Source: Dyadobacter chenhuakuii (GTDB lineage Bacteria; Bacteroidota; Bacteroidia; Cytophagales; Spirosomataceae). From it: DNA of 64,000 nt. Where the stretch lies: positions 4,832,501 through 4,896,500 of the forward strand of contig NZ_CP098805.1 of NCBI RefSeq assembly GCF_023821985.2, written 5' to 3'. The stretch's first letter is position 1, and the number at the start of each line of letters is the position of its first letter. Both the position numbers and the translations under genes were made by a program. The notes beneath the pieces are model-generated. The model was not told the DNA's origin, ran no database searches, and saw nothing but the letters and a program-made list of their open reading frames with translations. Below are positions 25,843 to 33,900 of this stretch, piece after piece.

Positions 25843-26073
25843 TTAAGCAGCGAAAGAATAAATCATAGATACCTCAAATTCGCTACTCTTTGTTTTAAGT
25901 TCTGGCTTACTTCTAACTACTGTTTCACTTTTTACCCAAACATGGGCTCCCATAGACAACTTACGAAGTACCTCTCTCTGATAATCATACTCTACCCAAG
26001 CAGACAGACTATCAGTATCGAATTTAACCAATTCATTGGTAAATTTTTCGCTAAGTTCTTTATAATTAAGCAT
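25843..26073 (-). CDS. Candidate antitoxin of the TAC system (chaperone-dependent)
   Basis: 76 residues. Its start overlaps the toxin's end by 8 nt and its stop is 3 nt before the SecB-like gene, the order toxin-antitoxin-chaperone seen in CmdTAC. No sequence family is recognised. The C-terminal end (SSEFEVSMIYSFAA) is hydrophobic and could be the chaperone-addiction tail that SecB-like proteins bind. The rest (ELSEKFTNELVKFDTDSLSA) looks helical. Function is inferred from context only. Confidence 0.65.
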   Translation of the reverse strand: MLNYKELSEKFTNELVKFDTDSLSAWVEYDYQREVLRKLSMGAHVWVKSETVVRSKPELKTKSSEFEVSMIYSFAA

Positions 26074-26629
26074 CTGGCTGTTCTACGTTTTCTAAATGGA
26101 TCGCAAAATTACGAATTCTTTTTGTATTAAACATTACTATTTGAATCCTCTTTTTATAATACAGTTCAGGTATCAAAGAATACACCCTGTTCGGATTTCT
26201 ACCGGGGTTGGTTGGCTTGTCATCAAAAATTATACCCTCAACTCCTATCTGAGGCCAAATATTATCTGATAAAAAACGATTGACCTGCTCAAGGGATACG
26301 TTCATTCCACTCGTTTGGAAATGATTTATGGTCTCTTCTATTTTTTCTTTATAGAAAAAGTATCCTTCTTCGTCAAAGACGGAATTTACGCATGTAGATG
26401 TGTCTAAATGTGCAATGTATACGTCATATGAGCCTGTATTTCTGATTTTGAAGTCTAACCCCCAGTAATGAGCAAATTCTATTTCTGTCCAAAAATAAAA
26501 TCCTATTCCTAGCCATGCATTTTTAGCAATACATTTTACTGGCTTTTCCAAGGGTTGCGACATCGGTCGAAATTCCTGCGTATGGTAGCCAACTATATGA
26601 GGCACGCTATCAATTATTCTACGCTCCAC
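26066..26629 (-). CDS. ADP-ribosyltransferase-like toxin of the TAC system (CmdT-like)
   Basis: 187 residues. The N-terminal VGYHTQEF (His16), the GIGFYFWTEIEFAHYWG segment (Gly43-Phe-Tyr45, then a helix) and a later acidic VEGIIFDD (Glu131) follow the H-Y-E plan of diphtheria-toxin-type ADP-ribosyltransferases, such as DUF3990 proteins (G.GFY.T...A..W). It is first in an operon with an antitoxin-sized gene and a SecB-like chaperone. In the known CmdTAC system the toxin ADP-ribosylates mRNA after phage infection. Whether this one modifies RNA or protein cannot be told. Confidence 0.65.
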   Translation of the reverse strand: MERRIIDSVPHIVGYHTQEFRPMSQPLEKPVKCIAKNAWLGIGFYFWTEIEFAHYWGLDFKIRNTGSYDVYIAHLDTSTCVNSVFDEEGYFFYKEKIEETINHFQTSGMNVSLEQVNRFLSDNIWPQIGVEGIIFDDKPTNPGRNPNRVYSLIPELYYKKRIQIVMFNTKRIRNFAIHLENVEQPDA

Positions 26630-26731
26630 TAACGCTTATTAAGAACAATAATTATATAAAAGGTTAAAGAGTAACACCGAGTTGAGCTCTACTCGTTCCA
26701 TTTTAAAAATCAGGAAAGTTGTCGAATAAAG

Positions 26732-26884
26732 TTACTTAACGGTTGTTTTGTTGGAAGCGGATTTGTTCAATTTGCTTTTTTGGGGCTTGATCGCAGCAGC
26801 AATCATACCTTCGAAGGTTCCCTTTACGGCAACCTTCGTTTCGTATTTATCCGCTCGCTTCTTTGGCTCTTTTTCTTTTGCCAT
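26732..26884 (-). CDS. Small basic protein (50 residues) of a recurring Bacteroidota type
   Basis: Read on the minus strand: MAKEKEPKKRADKYETKVAV, then KGTFEGMIAAAIKPQK and a Lys/Ser/Asn tail. The YETKVAVKGTFEGMI core recalls a class of very short proteins often seen in Bacteroidota with a lysine-rich start and a VKGTFE.LI motif, from memory and without a family name. ATG at 26884, stop at 26732. The function is unknown. It shares the strand of the next small gene upstream. Confidence 0.6.
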   Translation of the reverse strand: MAKEKEPKKRADKYETKVAVKGTFEGMIAAAIKPQKSKLNKSASNKTTVK

Positions 26885-26890
26885 AGCTTA

Positions 26891-27082
26891 TCAAAGCCGC
26901 CACGGAAGGGACGCCATACCAATTAACTTAACTACTGAGTTCATTACGTTTGTATTCATAATCGTTATTTTAGTTTTGTTTAGCTCCTCAATCGCACTCA
27001 CAACTACTCCTAATATAACCCCCGGTAGCAGATCAAAACCCAAGATGCTGCAAAACGCCAAAATCTTCAAGTGCCGTTGCAC
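26891..27082 (-). CDS. Possible small membrane protein
   Basis: 63 residues from a GTG start, ending 6 nt before the next small gene on the same strand. A hydrophobic segment (LAFCSILGFDLLPGVILGVVV) could span the membrane, followed by a polar stretch and MNSVVKLIGMASLPWRL. No family is recognised. The close spacing to the 50-residue gene and the plausible membrane pattern are the only support. Confidence 0.35.
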   Translation of the reverse strand: MQRHLKILAFCSILGFDLLPGVILGVVVSAIEELNKTKITIMNTNVMNSVVKLIGMASLPWRL

Positions 27083-27124
27083 TTACCATTGTTTTTACAA
27101 TCCAACCTAAAAAATAGTTCACAA

Positions 27125-27149
27125 AAAAAGAGGCGTTGAGCCTCTTTTT
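27125..27149. terminator. Bidirectional rho-independent terminator
   Basis: AAAAAGAGGC-GTTGA-GCCTCTTTTT: perfect 10-bp arms with an A-run and T-run. It ends the minus-strand operon whose last gene stops at 27182. Confidence 0.88.
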
Positions 27150-27181
27150 CAAATACCAGTAAGCAGTGGTTTAATAACAAT

Positions 27182-27682
27182 TTAGCCTTCTAATTGAAGC
27201 CTTTGGGTAACTGATAGTAAAAAGGCCTTCCAAAAAAGAGAATTACAAATAATAGAATAATCAAAGGGAGAGTCAGATAGCGTTAGCAAAAGCCAGTTGT
27301 GATGCTCCTTAAGCAAATCTTCTTCCGGACCGCTTAGCTTGAAATCCAAATTGTCAATAATTTTTGAGAAAACGAAGGTAAATGCGACAGTCAATGCTAG
27401 CTGAGCATTTAATGCAATATTCATTGCAATTTGTGAGCATTTGATAGGCTGCATATAATTTATTGAAATTTCTAAGCCAGAAGCCACCTTAGAAATATGC
27501 AAGTTAGTCCCTTCTGCATGTACATCATGCAATCCAGTCAGCAACATCTGGTACGTTTTTAGGACCTCTTCAACAATGTTGTCGCTGATTTCAAATTCGT
27601 AACCGTCACTTAACAATTTTTCTTTGAAGGAATCTATTGCATCTTTTAACTCCTGTCTGCGTTTTTCAATATTTCTTAACAT
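27182..27682 (-). CDS. Hypothetical cargo protein (166 residues)
   Basis: The N-terminal half is a charged helix-rich segment (MLRNIEKRRQELKDAIDSFKEKLLSDGY). The C-terminal half is more hydrophobic (CSQIAMNIALNAQLALTVAFTFVFSKII), possibly one membrane-interacting helix. No family is recognised. It follows the 77-codon-frame gene by 15 nt on the same strand, so the two probably form a two-gene unit closed by the terminator at 27125-27149. The AT-rich codon use matches the rest of the cargo. Confidence 0.6.
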   Translation of the reverse strand: MLRNIEKRRQELKDAIDSFKEKLLSDGYEFEISDNIVEEVLKTYQMLLTGLHDVHAEGTNLHISKVASGLEISINYMQPIKCSQIAMNIALNAQLALTVAFTFVFSKIIDNLDFKLSGPEEDLLKEHHNWLLLTLSDSPFDYSIICNSLFWKAFLLSVTQRLQLEG

Positions 27683-27697
27683 TAAAACAGGGGGGAG

Positions 27698-27919
27698 TTA
27701 GTCGTCAGTGCGAAAGGGAGCTAAATTTTTGTCAAAGACGTTAGTTAACACGCCCTTTACAAGTTTGTCGGCGCGGTCTTTATCTAAAAAGTCTACGGTT
27801 GATAAATCGACTTCTTTATTTTTAATCTTACCGAAGATAGCCAGCCTTTCAGGAGAGATTTCTCTAAAAGATTGTTTTATTTCCATTATTCTGAGATTAG
27901 CCTTATGTGGTGATTGCAT
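27698..27919 (-). CDS. Small hypothetical cargo protein, first of a two-gene unit
   Basis: From the ATG at 27919 the protein has 73 residues; an in-frame TTG lies four codons earlier and another ATG (MEIKQSFREISPERL) at 27886. It is charged and helical with FGKIKNKEVDLSTVDFLDKD in the middle. No family is recognised. It sits 15 nt upstream of the 166-residue gene, an arrangement like a small antitoxin or regulator before its partner; that reading is speculative. Confidence 0.5.
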   Translation of the reverse strand: MQSPHKANLRIMEIKQSFREISPERLAIFGKIKNKEVDLSTVDFLDKDRADKLVKGVLTNVFDKNLAPFRTDD

Positions 27920-28159
27920 TTGATGGTACAAATCTATGCCAATAGTTGAAATATAACTATCTAGTAATTAAAAAGTTCAACGTATTTCCACAAATTTCTA
28001 CATTACAGTAGCCTCTTATATAGTTTCATCTATTATAACACCATCTTCATAGTTTAAGTTTATAAAATAGCATCTTTTGAAGTAGGATCACTAACAAGAC
28101 CATCACAATTAGTAGGAGCACAAAAGAGGTGCTTAGTCTCTCTGAAATTTGTCATAAAT

Positions 28160-28441
28160 CTAGTTTGTAAACCAAACACGATACAAAGCAACTGTGTTTC
28201 TTAGGTCTCTCGCCCAAAATTCCCCAGTGTCACTTCTGAAAAGTGCTTCCGGCTCGTAGTTGCCATTTGACCCGTTTTCATTTGTCGCTACAAATTCACT
28301 TACCTCTAGAACATTGCCGTTACCATCCGAGGCTCGGTATAATTGTCCTATATACTTTCTTGCTTCTGCAATTAGTTGATCTGATTCTTGCTTTGTCATA
28401 AAATGTGTTTTAGAGATTAGCCTATCTGAATATTCTTCCAA
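28160..28441 (-). CDS. Hypothetical cargo protein (93 residues)
   Basis: MEEYSDRLISKTHFMTKQES..., a soluble protein with a helical first half (QLIAEARKYIGQLYRAS) and a second half containing LFRSDTGEFWARDLRNTVAL. No known family is recognised. It lies 12 nt downstream of a possible 25-residue membrane peptide gene on the same strand. An internal methionine at position 15 could be the true start. AT-rich like its neighbours. Confidence 0.5.
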   Translation of the reverse strand: MEEYSDRLISKTHFMTKQESDQLIAEARKYIGQLYRASDGNGNVLEVSEFVATNENGSNGNYEPEALFRSDTGEFWARDLRNTVALYRVWFTN

Positions 28442-28453
28442 AAATCCTTTCTC

Positions 28454-28531
28454 TCACTTCCTCCATCTCATAGGAATGTAGAAAGGAAAGCAAAGAATAA
28501 AAACGATCCAGCTTACGATCTTGTTCTTCAT
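28454..28531 (-). CDS. Possible 25-residue membrane peptide
   Basis: Reads MKNKIVSWIVFILCFPFYIP and ends MRWRK: basic ends flanking one hydrophobic helix, the pattern of small membrane peptides, including type I toxins. It is 12 nt upstream of the 93-residue gene. Too short for confidence. Confidence 0.3.
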   Translation of the reverse strand: MKNKIVSWIVFILCFPFYIPMRWRK

Positions 28532-28641
28532 GATTCTACACCTAACTATTTATAAATAATCCTTCGTCCTCCGGTCTTGCCAAGTAAGCGGAAAGGAAAA
28601 AATAAAATCCTCCCAGTCCAATGAAGTATCTCTCTCATAAT

Positions 28642-28946
28642 AATTTAATTTTTAGGCAAGCTACTGAAAATCAAGCGTTCTGTCAAGTTTGTCCCAACTC
28701 ATATAGTTGCCGATGCTGCTATTAATAAAGCGAATTTGGCTCCACACATGCAAAAGGATGTCAGGGCAATTTTTTAAGGCTAGATGGAGGTCGATTATAA
28801 CGACGACGAAGACATTGACGATTGAAAACCTGCCTGGAGTGGACAAGATCAAAGCCTCTGCAGGCACCGAGGAAGTCAAGTATTTCGTCGCAGCTACTGC
28901 CAATGGTGGGGGTGGTGGCAGAAAACAACCATCGTGGTGCGTGTAA
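28642..28946 (+). pseudogene. Possible decayed plus-strand gene before a terminator
   Basis: One frame reads KIKRSVKFVPTHIVADAAI and NKANLAPHMQKDVRAIF, then a stop at a run of six T. Beyond that run, a shifted frame reads ENLPGVDKIKASAGTEEVKY and FVAATANGGGGGRKQ. A one-base change in the T-run would join them into a protein of about 100 residues. A good terminator follows at 29063-29085. No family is recognised, and opposite-strand frames exist too. Confidence 0.35.
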
Positions 28947-29062
28947 TAACAACAAAGAAAAACCGTGGTCGAAAGAAGGGTTCAAGTCAACAAAACAGGC
29001 AGAAAACTACAATCAGACGCAACAAAAGCAGCGCAATTTGGGGCTACTGCCGGAAAATAGAG

Positions 29063-29085
29063 AAAGCCCCTTTCGGGGCTTGTTA
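29063..29085 (+). terminator. Rho-independent terminator
   Basis: AAAGCCCC-TTTC-GGGGCTT followed by GTTATTAT, with perfect arms. It lies downstream of the possible decayed plus-strand gene, supporting transcription on the plus strand here. Confidence 0.75.
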
Positions 29086-29098
29086 TTATGGCTTGCTT

Positions 29099-29194
29099 GT
29101 CGGTGTTGGAGTCGGTCTAGGCGTTGGTGTAGGCGTCGGTGCGGGATTTGGTCTAGGAGTCGGCGTGGGCGTGGGCCTTGGCGTGGGTGTGGGT
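29099..29194. repeat. Degenerate hexanucleotide repeat (Gly-Val / Thr-Pro coding potential)
   Basis: About 16 units of GGNGTN, variously GGTGTT, GGAGTC, GGCGTG and GGTCTA. On the plus strand it would encode alternating Gly-Val or Gly-Leu; on the minus strand a Thr/Pro-rich run. It follows a terminator directly, so translation in the plus direction is doubtful. Such tracts can expand or shrink by slippage. Confidence 0.7.
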
Positions 29195-30412
29195 TCATTA
29201 CTTCCCATCGTAGTTGAATGACGAAAATGATTCATAATTATTTTAATGTTTAAAGATTACTAACTGCTTTATTAGAATATTATCGTAATATACATCGTGC
29301 GGGAATTCTTATTACTGTTGCATAAAAGATTTCTGTAATTATCAATGTCATGATGTTCTGGATAGGGATGATCGCTGATATTACTACGAAGCAGGATGCT
29401 CCTAGAAAAGATCCAAATTTACGTCGCTCTGATTGGGTAGCGGGATATGAGCCATTCATTAAGCATTTTATCCTTTAGATGTTCTAAATGTACATCAGTC
29501 CTCTTTCGGACATCTCGCAGTTTCCTGTGCATGTTTCCGAATATATCACTCAACAACTCTGAAAACAAACACTTTTATCTAGACGGTATTTTGACGATCC
29601 CACCCACTTTTTAGTAAAAGCTTAATTATTACCACTACAACATCTAGATTAGTTATATAGGTACGCTCTCAAGTCAAATTATTCGTCTGCTGCCCTAATT
29701 TCATACTAGTTACGACTCATGCATAAGTCCGGTATTTATCTGTTCTCCGAGTGATGTTCACTCTCTGCCATTGAAATCCGTTTACTAATATACGATTTAG
29801 CTGCTTCAACACTTTAATCTGAATCATTAGGGTATCACAAGACCTGCCCAGTTTCATATCTCACATTGACCACAGTCCATAGCATCGCGGGTGATAATTT
29901 TAACCGCACATGCTGTTGGGTTTTTACATCTTCGTTTTACCGAAATGCCGACACGACGTCACGGAATAATTGATCAAACCAGTTTTTTGACTTATTCGAC
30001 ACTTCTCATAAATTGTTGCAATCCATTGCAAATTAATGTCAAAGCTATTTCAGTGTAATACAGCTTGTTGTATAACTGGCGTTATGTTAAAACAGTGTGC
30101 GACTCAGCCTCTGCGAGATAAGCACCTTCTTCTGCTCCAATTATTATAATATTTTTCCGGAATCTACACACGCTGATTTTCAGAAATGCCTGCTAACAAA
30201 GGTTGATGGCGAAATTATTGTTAGCCCGTCGACTATGAAGGAGGAGCTTTGTTAGCAAAGTGTTTGCATTGATTTTGTCGTTTGTAGTTAACAATGATCT
30301 TCCTGTTAACAGGAATGTGCGGACTTATATCGCGGCCAAAGAGCTAAATAATTAGAAAAAATATAACCGCGAGCTCAATCAAAACCAACAAAAACTCAAT
30401 GTTAGTGGTAAA
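29195..30412. other. 1.2-kb region at the right end of the element without recognisable genes
   Basis: No convincing long reading frame is present. It contains an inverted repeat GCTAACAAAG (30192-30201) / CTTTGTTAGC (30247-30256). A 50-codon stretch across it ends ...HADFQKCLLTKVDGEIIV then a short tail and a stop at 30257, possibly the end of a decayed gene. The rest is AT-rich. Confidence 0.45.
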
Positions 30413-30439
30413 AAATGTTCGACCTATGTTCGACCTAAA
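30413..30439. repeat. Right arm-type repeat
   Basis: Identical to 10464-10490 over 27 bp and in the same orientation, with TGTTCGACCTA twice in tandem. It lies 45 bp inside the right attachment site. The matching pair at both ends supports recombinase binding. Confidence 0.7.
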
Positions 30440-30483
30440 AAAAATGCAACTTACAATTTGACTTGTAAGTTGCTGATAATCAA

Positions 30484-30527
30484 TGTCGGGATGACAAGAT
30501 TCGAACTTGCGACCCCTAGCACCCCAT
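30484..30527 (-). repeat. Attachment site copy inside the intact tRNA-Pro
   Basis: 44 bp identical to 10307-10350. The repeat runs from just past the discriminator base through the T-arm to the anticodon region, so the element supplies the 3' half of the working tRNA gene. Confidence 0.92.
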
Positions 30528-30559
30528 GCTAGTGCGCTACCGGGCTGCGCTACATCCCG
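30486..30559 (-). tRNA. tRNA-Pro (anticodon GGG)
   Basis: 74 nt on the minus strand. Acceptor CGGGATG/CATCCCG, D-arm GCGC...GCGC, anticodon stem CTAGC/GCTAG with loop ATGGGGT (anticodon GGG), variable GGGTC, T-arm GCAAG-TTCGAAT-CTTGT, discriminator A. CCA is not encoded. It is the insertion target of the 20-kb element. It begins 3 nt after the stop codon of a GIY-YIG nuclease gene, so both may lie on one transcript. The loop base 32 is A, unlike the C of the displaced remnant at 10190-10268. Confidence 0.95.
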
Positions 30560-30562
30560 AGA

Positions 30563-30808
30563 TTATTGCAGACCAAGGTCTTGCAAATGTCTTTTGATTC
30601 CTCTTTTCTTAATCTTACTTTCTAATTGTACTGCAGTAGAGCGGTCCGCGCATTCAAAAGTATGTACTAATTTCCAAGGAATTCCTTTGGCGGTAAAATT
30701 GACACGCCCCTCATTATGCCTTCTCAGCCTACTATCCAGATCCTGAGTCTGTCCTACATAAAACTTACCTAGCGAATCGCTAAACAAAACATATACAACA
30801 AAGCTCAT
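30563..30808 (-). CDS. Small GIY-YIG nuclease-domain protein
   Basis: 81 residues from the ATG at 30808; an in-frame TTG lies two codons before. The stand-alone GIY-YIG fold shows VYVLFSD, then KFYVGQT (the YIG half), Arg in DLDSRLRRHN and catalytic-type Glu in VQLESKIKKRG. This UvrC/YhbQ-like single-domain family is common in Bacteroidota. Unusually, the stop codon is 3 nt from the tRNA-Pro 5' end, and upstream lies a copied tRNA-Pro 5' half. The arrangement suggests a small mobile or homing-type unit that targets tRNA genes. The activity is not proven. Confidence 0.85.
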   Translation of the reverse strand: MSFVVYVLFSDSLGKFYVGQTQDLDSRLRRHNEGRVNFTAKGIPWKLVHTFECADRSTAVQLESKIKKRGIKRHLQDLGLQ

Positions 30809-30837
30809 TTCCAATAGTGTGTTTGCGCCCCTCCCGC

Positions 30838-30876
30838 TGCAAGCGGGATGCGCTACCGGGCTGCGCTACATCCCGA
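30838..30876 (-). pseudogene. tRNA-Pro 5' half joined to another anticodon-arm-like hairpin
   Basis: 28 bp (30849-30876) are identical to the acceptor-D-arm half of the intact tRNA-Pro. On the minus strand this runs into TCCCG-CTTGCAG-CGGGA, a 5-bp stem with a 7-nt loop whose middle is TGC, like an Ala anticodon arm, then GGGGCGC and no T-arm. So it is a chimeric, incomplete tRNA upstream of the GIY-YIG gene. Confidence 0.7.
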
Positions 30877-30993
30877 AATGAGACTGAGCTGACTCAGATC
30901 CCGAACTCTTTGGGGTTGCAAATCTAGGAATTTTTGGAATACTGCCTATTCCAATTTGAAAAAAATTGAAACAGGCAGTAAATCTTTTATTTG

Positions 30994-33900
30994 CTAAATG
31001 GTTTCGTTCTGCCAATTTGGGTTCACGACCTCTTGCTTCCCTTTTCTGAACCACTTATCCCGCACACGCTCGTTTACATAATACATGCACGGAACCATGA
31101 TCAATGTAAGTATCGTCGAGAATGTTAGTCCGAAGATGATGGTCCAGGCGAGAATGTTCCAGAAAATGGAGCTCGGGCCGCCGACAATGAGGTGCGGTTC
31201 GAGGTTTCTGAAAAGTCCTACGAAATCGACTGTTATACCCAATGCAAGCGGAACAAGACCGAGTACGGCTGCCGATGCTGTCAGCAATACAGGCGTTAAC
31301 CTGATTGCTCCGCCTTCAATGATGGCTTCGCGCATCGGGTAACCCCGCCCGCGGAGCTCTTCTATAAACTCGATCAGCAGGATCCCGTTTTTCACCACAA
31401 TCCCAGCCAGTGCAATGATCCCCACACCGGACATGATCACAGAGAAATCCTTTTTGAAGATGATAAAGCCGAGCAATACACCGATCAGTGATAACAGGAT
31501 AGTGAAGAAGATAATGAATGGCTTCACAACCGAGTTGAACTGCGTGGCGAGGATCAGGTAAATCAGCAGGATCGCGGCACCAAATGCGGTTCCGAGGAAC
31601 GCCATGGATTCGTTTTGCTCTTCCTGTTCACCACCCATTTTGATAATATAACCATTCGGAACTTCCATATCCTCAATCAATGCCTGAATTTGTCCCACGA
31701 TTTCGTTGGCATTGTAACCCGGCAAAACGTCCGAGCCTAATGTTACGATCCGGCTTTGGTCCTGGCGGTTGATCTGGCTGAATGTTGTGGAATAATGAAT
31801 GTTAGCCACCGACGTGATTGGAACCTGGCGCAATGCACCGCCCATATTCATGTCGCGGTAAACCACGTTCAGGCTCAAAAGCTTCTCAATTTGCTCGCGA
31901 TCGTCTTTTTCAAGCCTTACCATGATCGGATATTCGTCCTTATCGTCGCGGAATTTGGAAACTTCCAGACCGAAAAGTGCGGTGCGGACGGCTAGGGCGA
32001 TTTGCTGCGAACTAATGCCTTCGCGCTGAGCTTTTTCACGGTCGATGTCGATGACGATCTCTGGCTTGTTCGTTACCAAATCCGAACGCAGCTGGTCAAT
32101 CCCTTCAATGCCCGATTGCTGTACTTTTTGCAAAACACTTTTTTCAAGCTTTTGAAGCACTTCAAAATCATCACCCGAAATTTCAATCGAAATCGGCTTA
32201 CCCGTCGGTGGTCCGACAGCTTCGCGTTCTACCGAGATTTCTGCTCCCGGGATGCCTTTCACTGCTTCACGTATCTTGCGTAAAATGGCTTCTGATGAAC
32301 GTCCGCCGCGTTCCGTTCCATAAACGAATGCTACGGTAACTTTCGATTTGTGCGGGGTTGCGGCGCGGTCTGGGTTGTAAGGGTCACCGGCGTTTTTACC
32401 CACGTTGGCAATTACCGAGTTCACCATATCCATGGCTTTTTCTTTTTCCAAAACATCAAAAACCTTCTTTTCAATGATCTTGGTCACAGAATCCGTCACA
32501 CGCGCATCAGTGCCTATTGGCATTTTATTGTACACATACACATAATCCGGGTCACCGCTTGGGAAGAAAAGTACTTTGGGCTGCACAATGCCGGTCAGGA
32601 CAAATGTGAAGATCAAAAGTCCGAATACAACTGCAATCGCGACAACCGGTCTCCATCCGCGCAACAGCCAGTCGATCAGCTTACGATAGTTGTTTTTCAA
32701 AGCTGGTAATAAGCGGTCCTGGAATGGAACAAGGATTCTTGGTGTCAGAATATAATGATTGAAAATCCAAAGGATCAGGATAAATACGAAGAAGTTACCC
32801 ACACCGCGATCGATCAGATAACCGATGATGGCTGCCACTGCCAGGATAATCAATGGCCGACGGATTCCCTTGAAGCTGGTGTCATGCGCTTCCTTCTCAT
32901 CATCATGGCGGCCCATGAACGAAACGGCGAAAACCGGGTTCATTACATAAGCCACAAACAGCGACGCTCCGAGCGTAATAATGAGCGTCAGCGGCATGAA
33001 TTTCATGAATTCCCCGACTATGCCGGTCCAGAAAAGCAGCGGGAAGAATGGCGCAATGGTCGTTAATGTTCCGGAAAGTACGGGAATAAACACTTCACCC
33101 GCCGCCGCTTTTACTGCCTGCTGGATTGTCCAGTCTTTATGGTTGTTGAACAAGCGGTGCGTGTTTTCAATAACCACGATCGCATCATCCACCACAAGCC
33201 CGATCCCTAGCAGGAAGGCGAAAAGAACGATTGTATTCAATGTAAATTCGGTTCCTACCAGCGGCCCGATGATCGGCATCATTACAAAGGCAACCAATGC
33301 AGAAAGCGGTACGGAAAGTCCCACGAAAATCGCGTCACGTACACCCATGAAAAACATAAGCACCATTACCACGAAGATAAATCCAAGCACAACCGTGTTG
33401 ATAAGGTCATGCAGATCAGCGCGCGTCTGAATGGATTGATCGGCTGTGATTTTTACATCCAATCCCGGAGGGAAGCGGTTTTCTTTAAAGTCGGCAATTA
33501 CATTTTCAATTTTGTCGGCAGCGTCCACGAGGTTTTCACCGGAGCGTTTGATAACGTTCAACGTAATTACCGTTTTGTTGGCCAAACGTGCAAAATCCTG
33601 CTGTTCTTCAAAGTTGTCGGAAACCTCAGCTACGTCGCCCAGTCGAACGGTTGCGCCGGTTGCGGTGCGGATGCGAATGTTCGCCATATCCGCCACATTG
33701 GTATATTCCCCTTTTACACGAAGCGTCCTGCGCACACCCTGAACATTCAGTTCACCACCCGAAACGTTGATATTTTCACTCTGAATGGCACTTTGCACGT
33801 CGAAGAATGTCAGACCGGATGATTTCATGCGGTCCAGGTTTACATTGATCTGAATTTCACGGTTCAATGCACCCAAAATATCCACACGCGTAATTTCCGG

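Larger units (their letters stand above)
10307..30527. mobile_element. 20.2-kb integrative and mobilizable element in tRNA-Pro(GGG)
   Basis: The element is bounded by 44-bp direct repeats of the tRNA-Pro 3' half. A tyrosine integrase lies 152 bp inside the left end and a 27-bp repeat sits just inside each end. It carries integrase, excisionase-like, primase/helicase, Toprim primase, MobC-like and relaxase genes, but no coupling protein or mating-pair formation genes, so it would need a helper to transfer. The right half is AT-rich cargo with defence-like genes. The intact tRNA gene at the right end keeps its function using element-borne sequence. Confidence 0.9.

Noticed and set aside
26748-27110. 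A 120-codon plus-strand reading frame in the cargo
   Set aside because: It lies opposite the small minus-strand genes, its composition is odd with several membrane-like runs, and the minus-strand 50-residue protein has a recognisable pattern.
28934-29221. A 95-codon plus-strand frame ending in Gly-Val repeats
   Set aside because: It would have to be translated through a strong terminator hairpin at 29063-29085 and has no recognisable N-terminus; the repeat is listed as DNA repeat instead.
30866-31054. A 62-codon minus-strand frame downstream of the efflux gene
   Set aside because: It overlaps the tRNA-Pro 5' half and the efflux gene end, and has no protein features.
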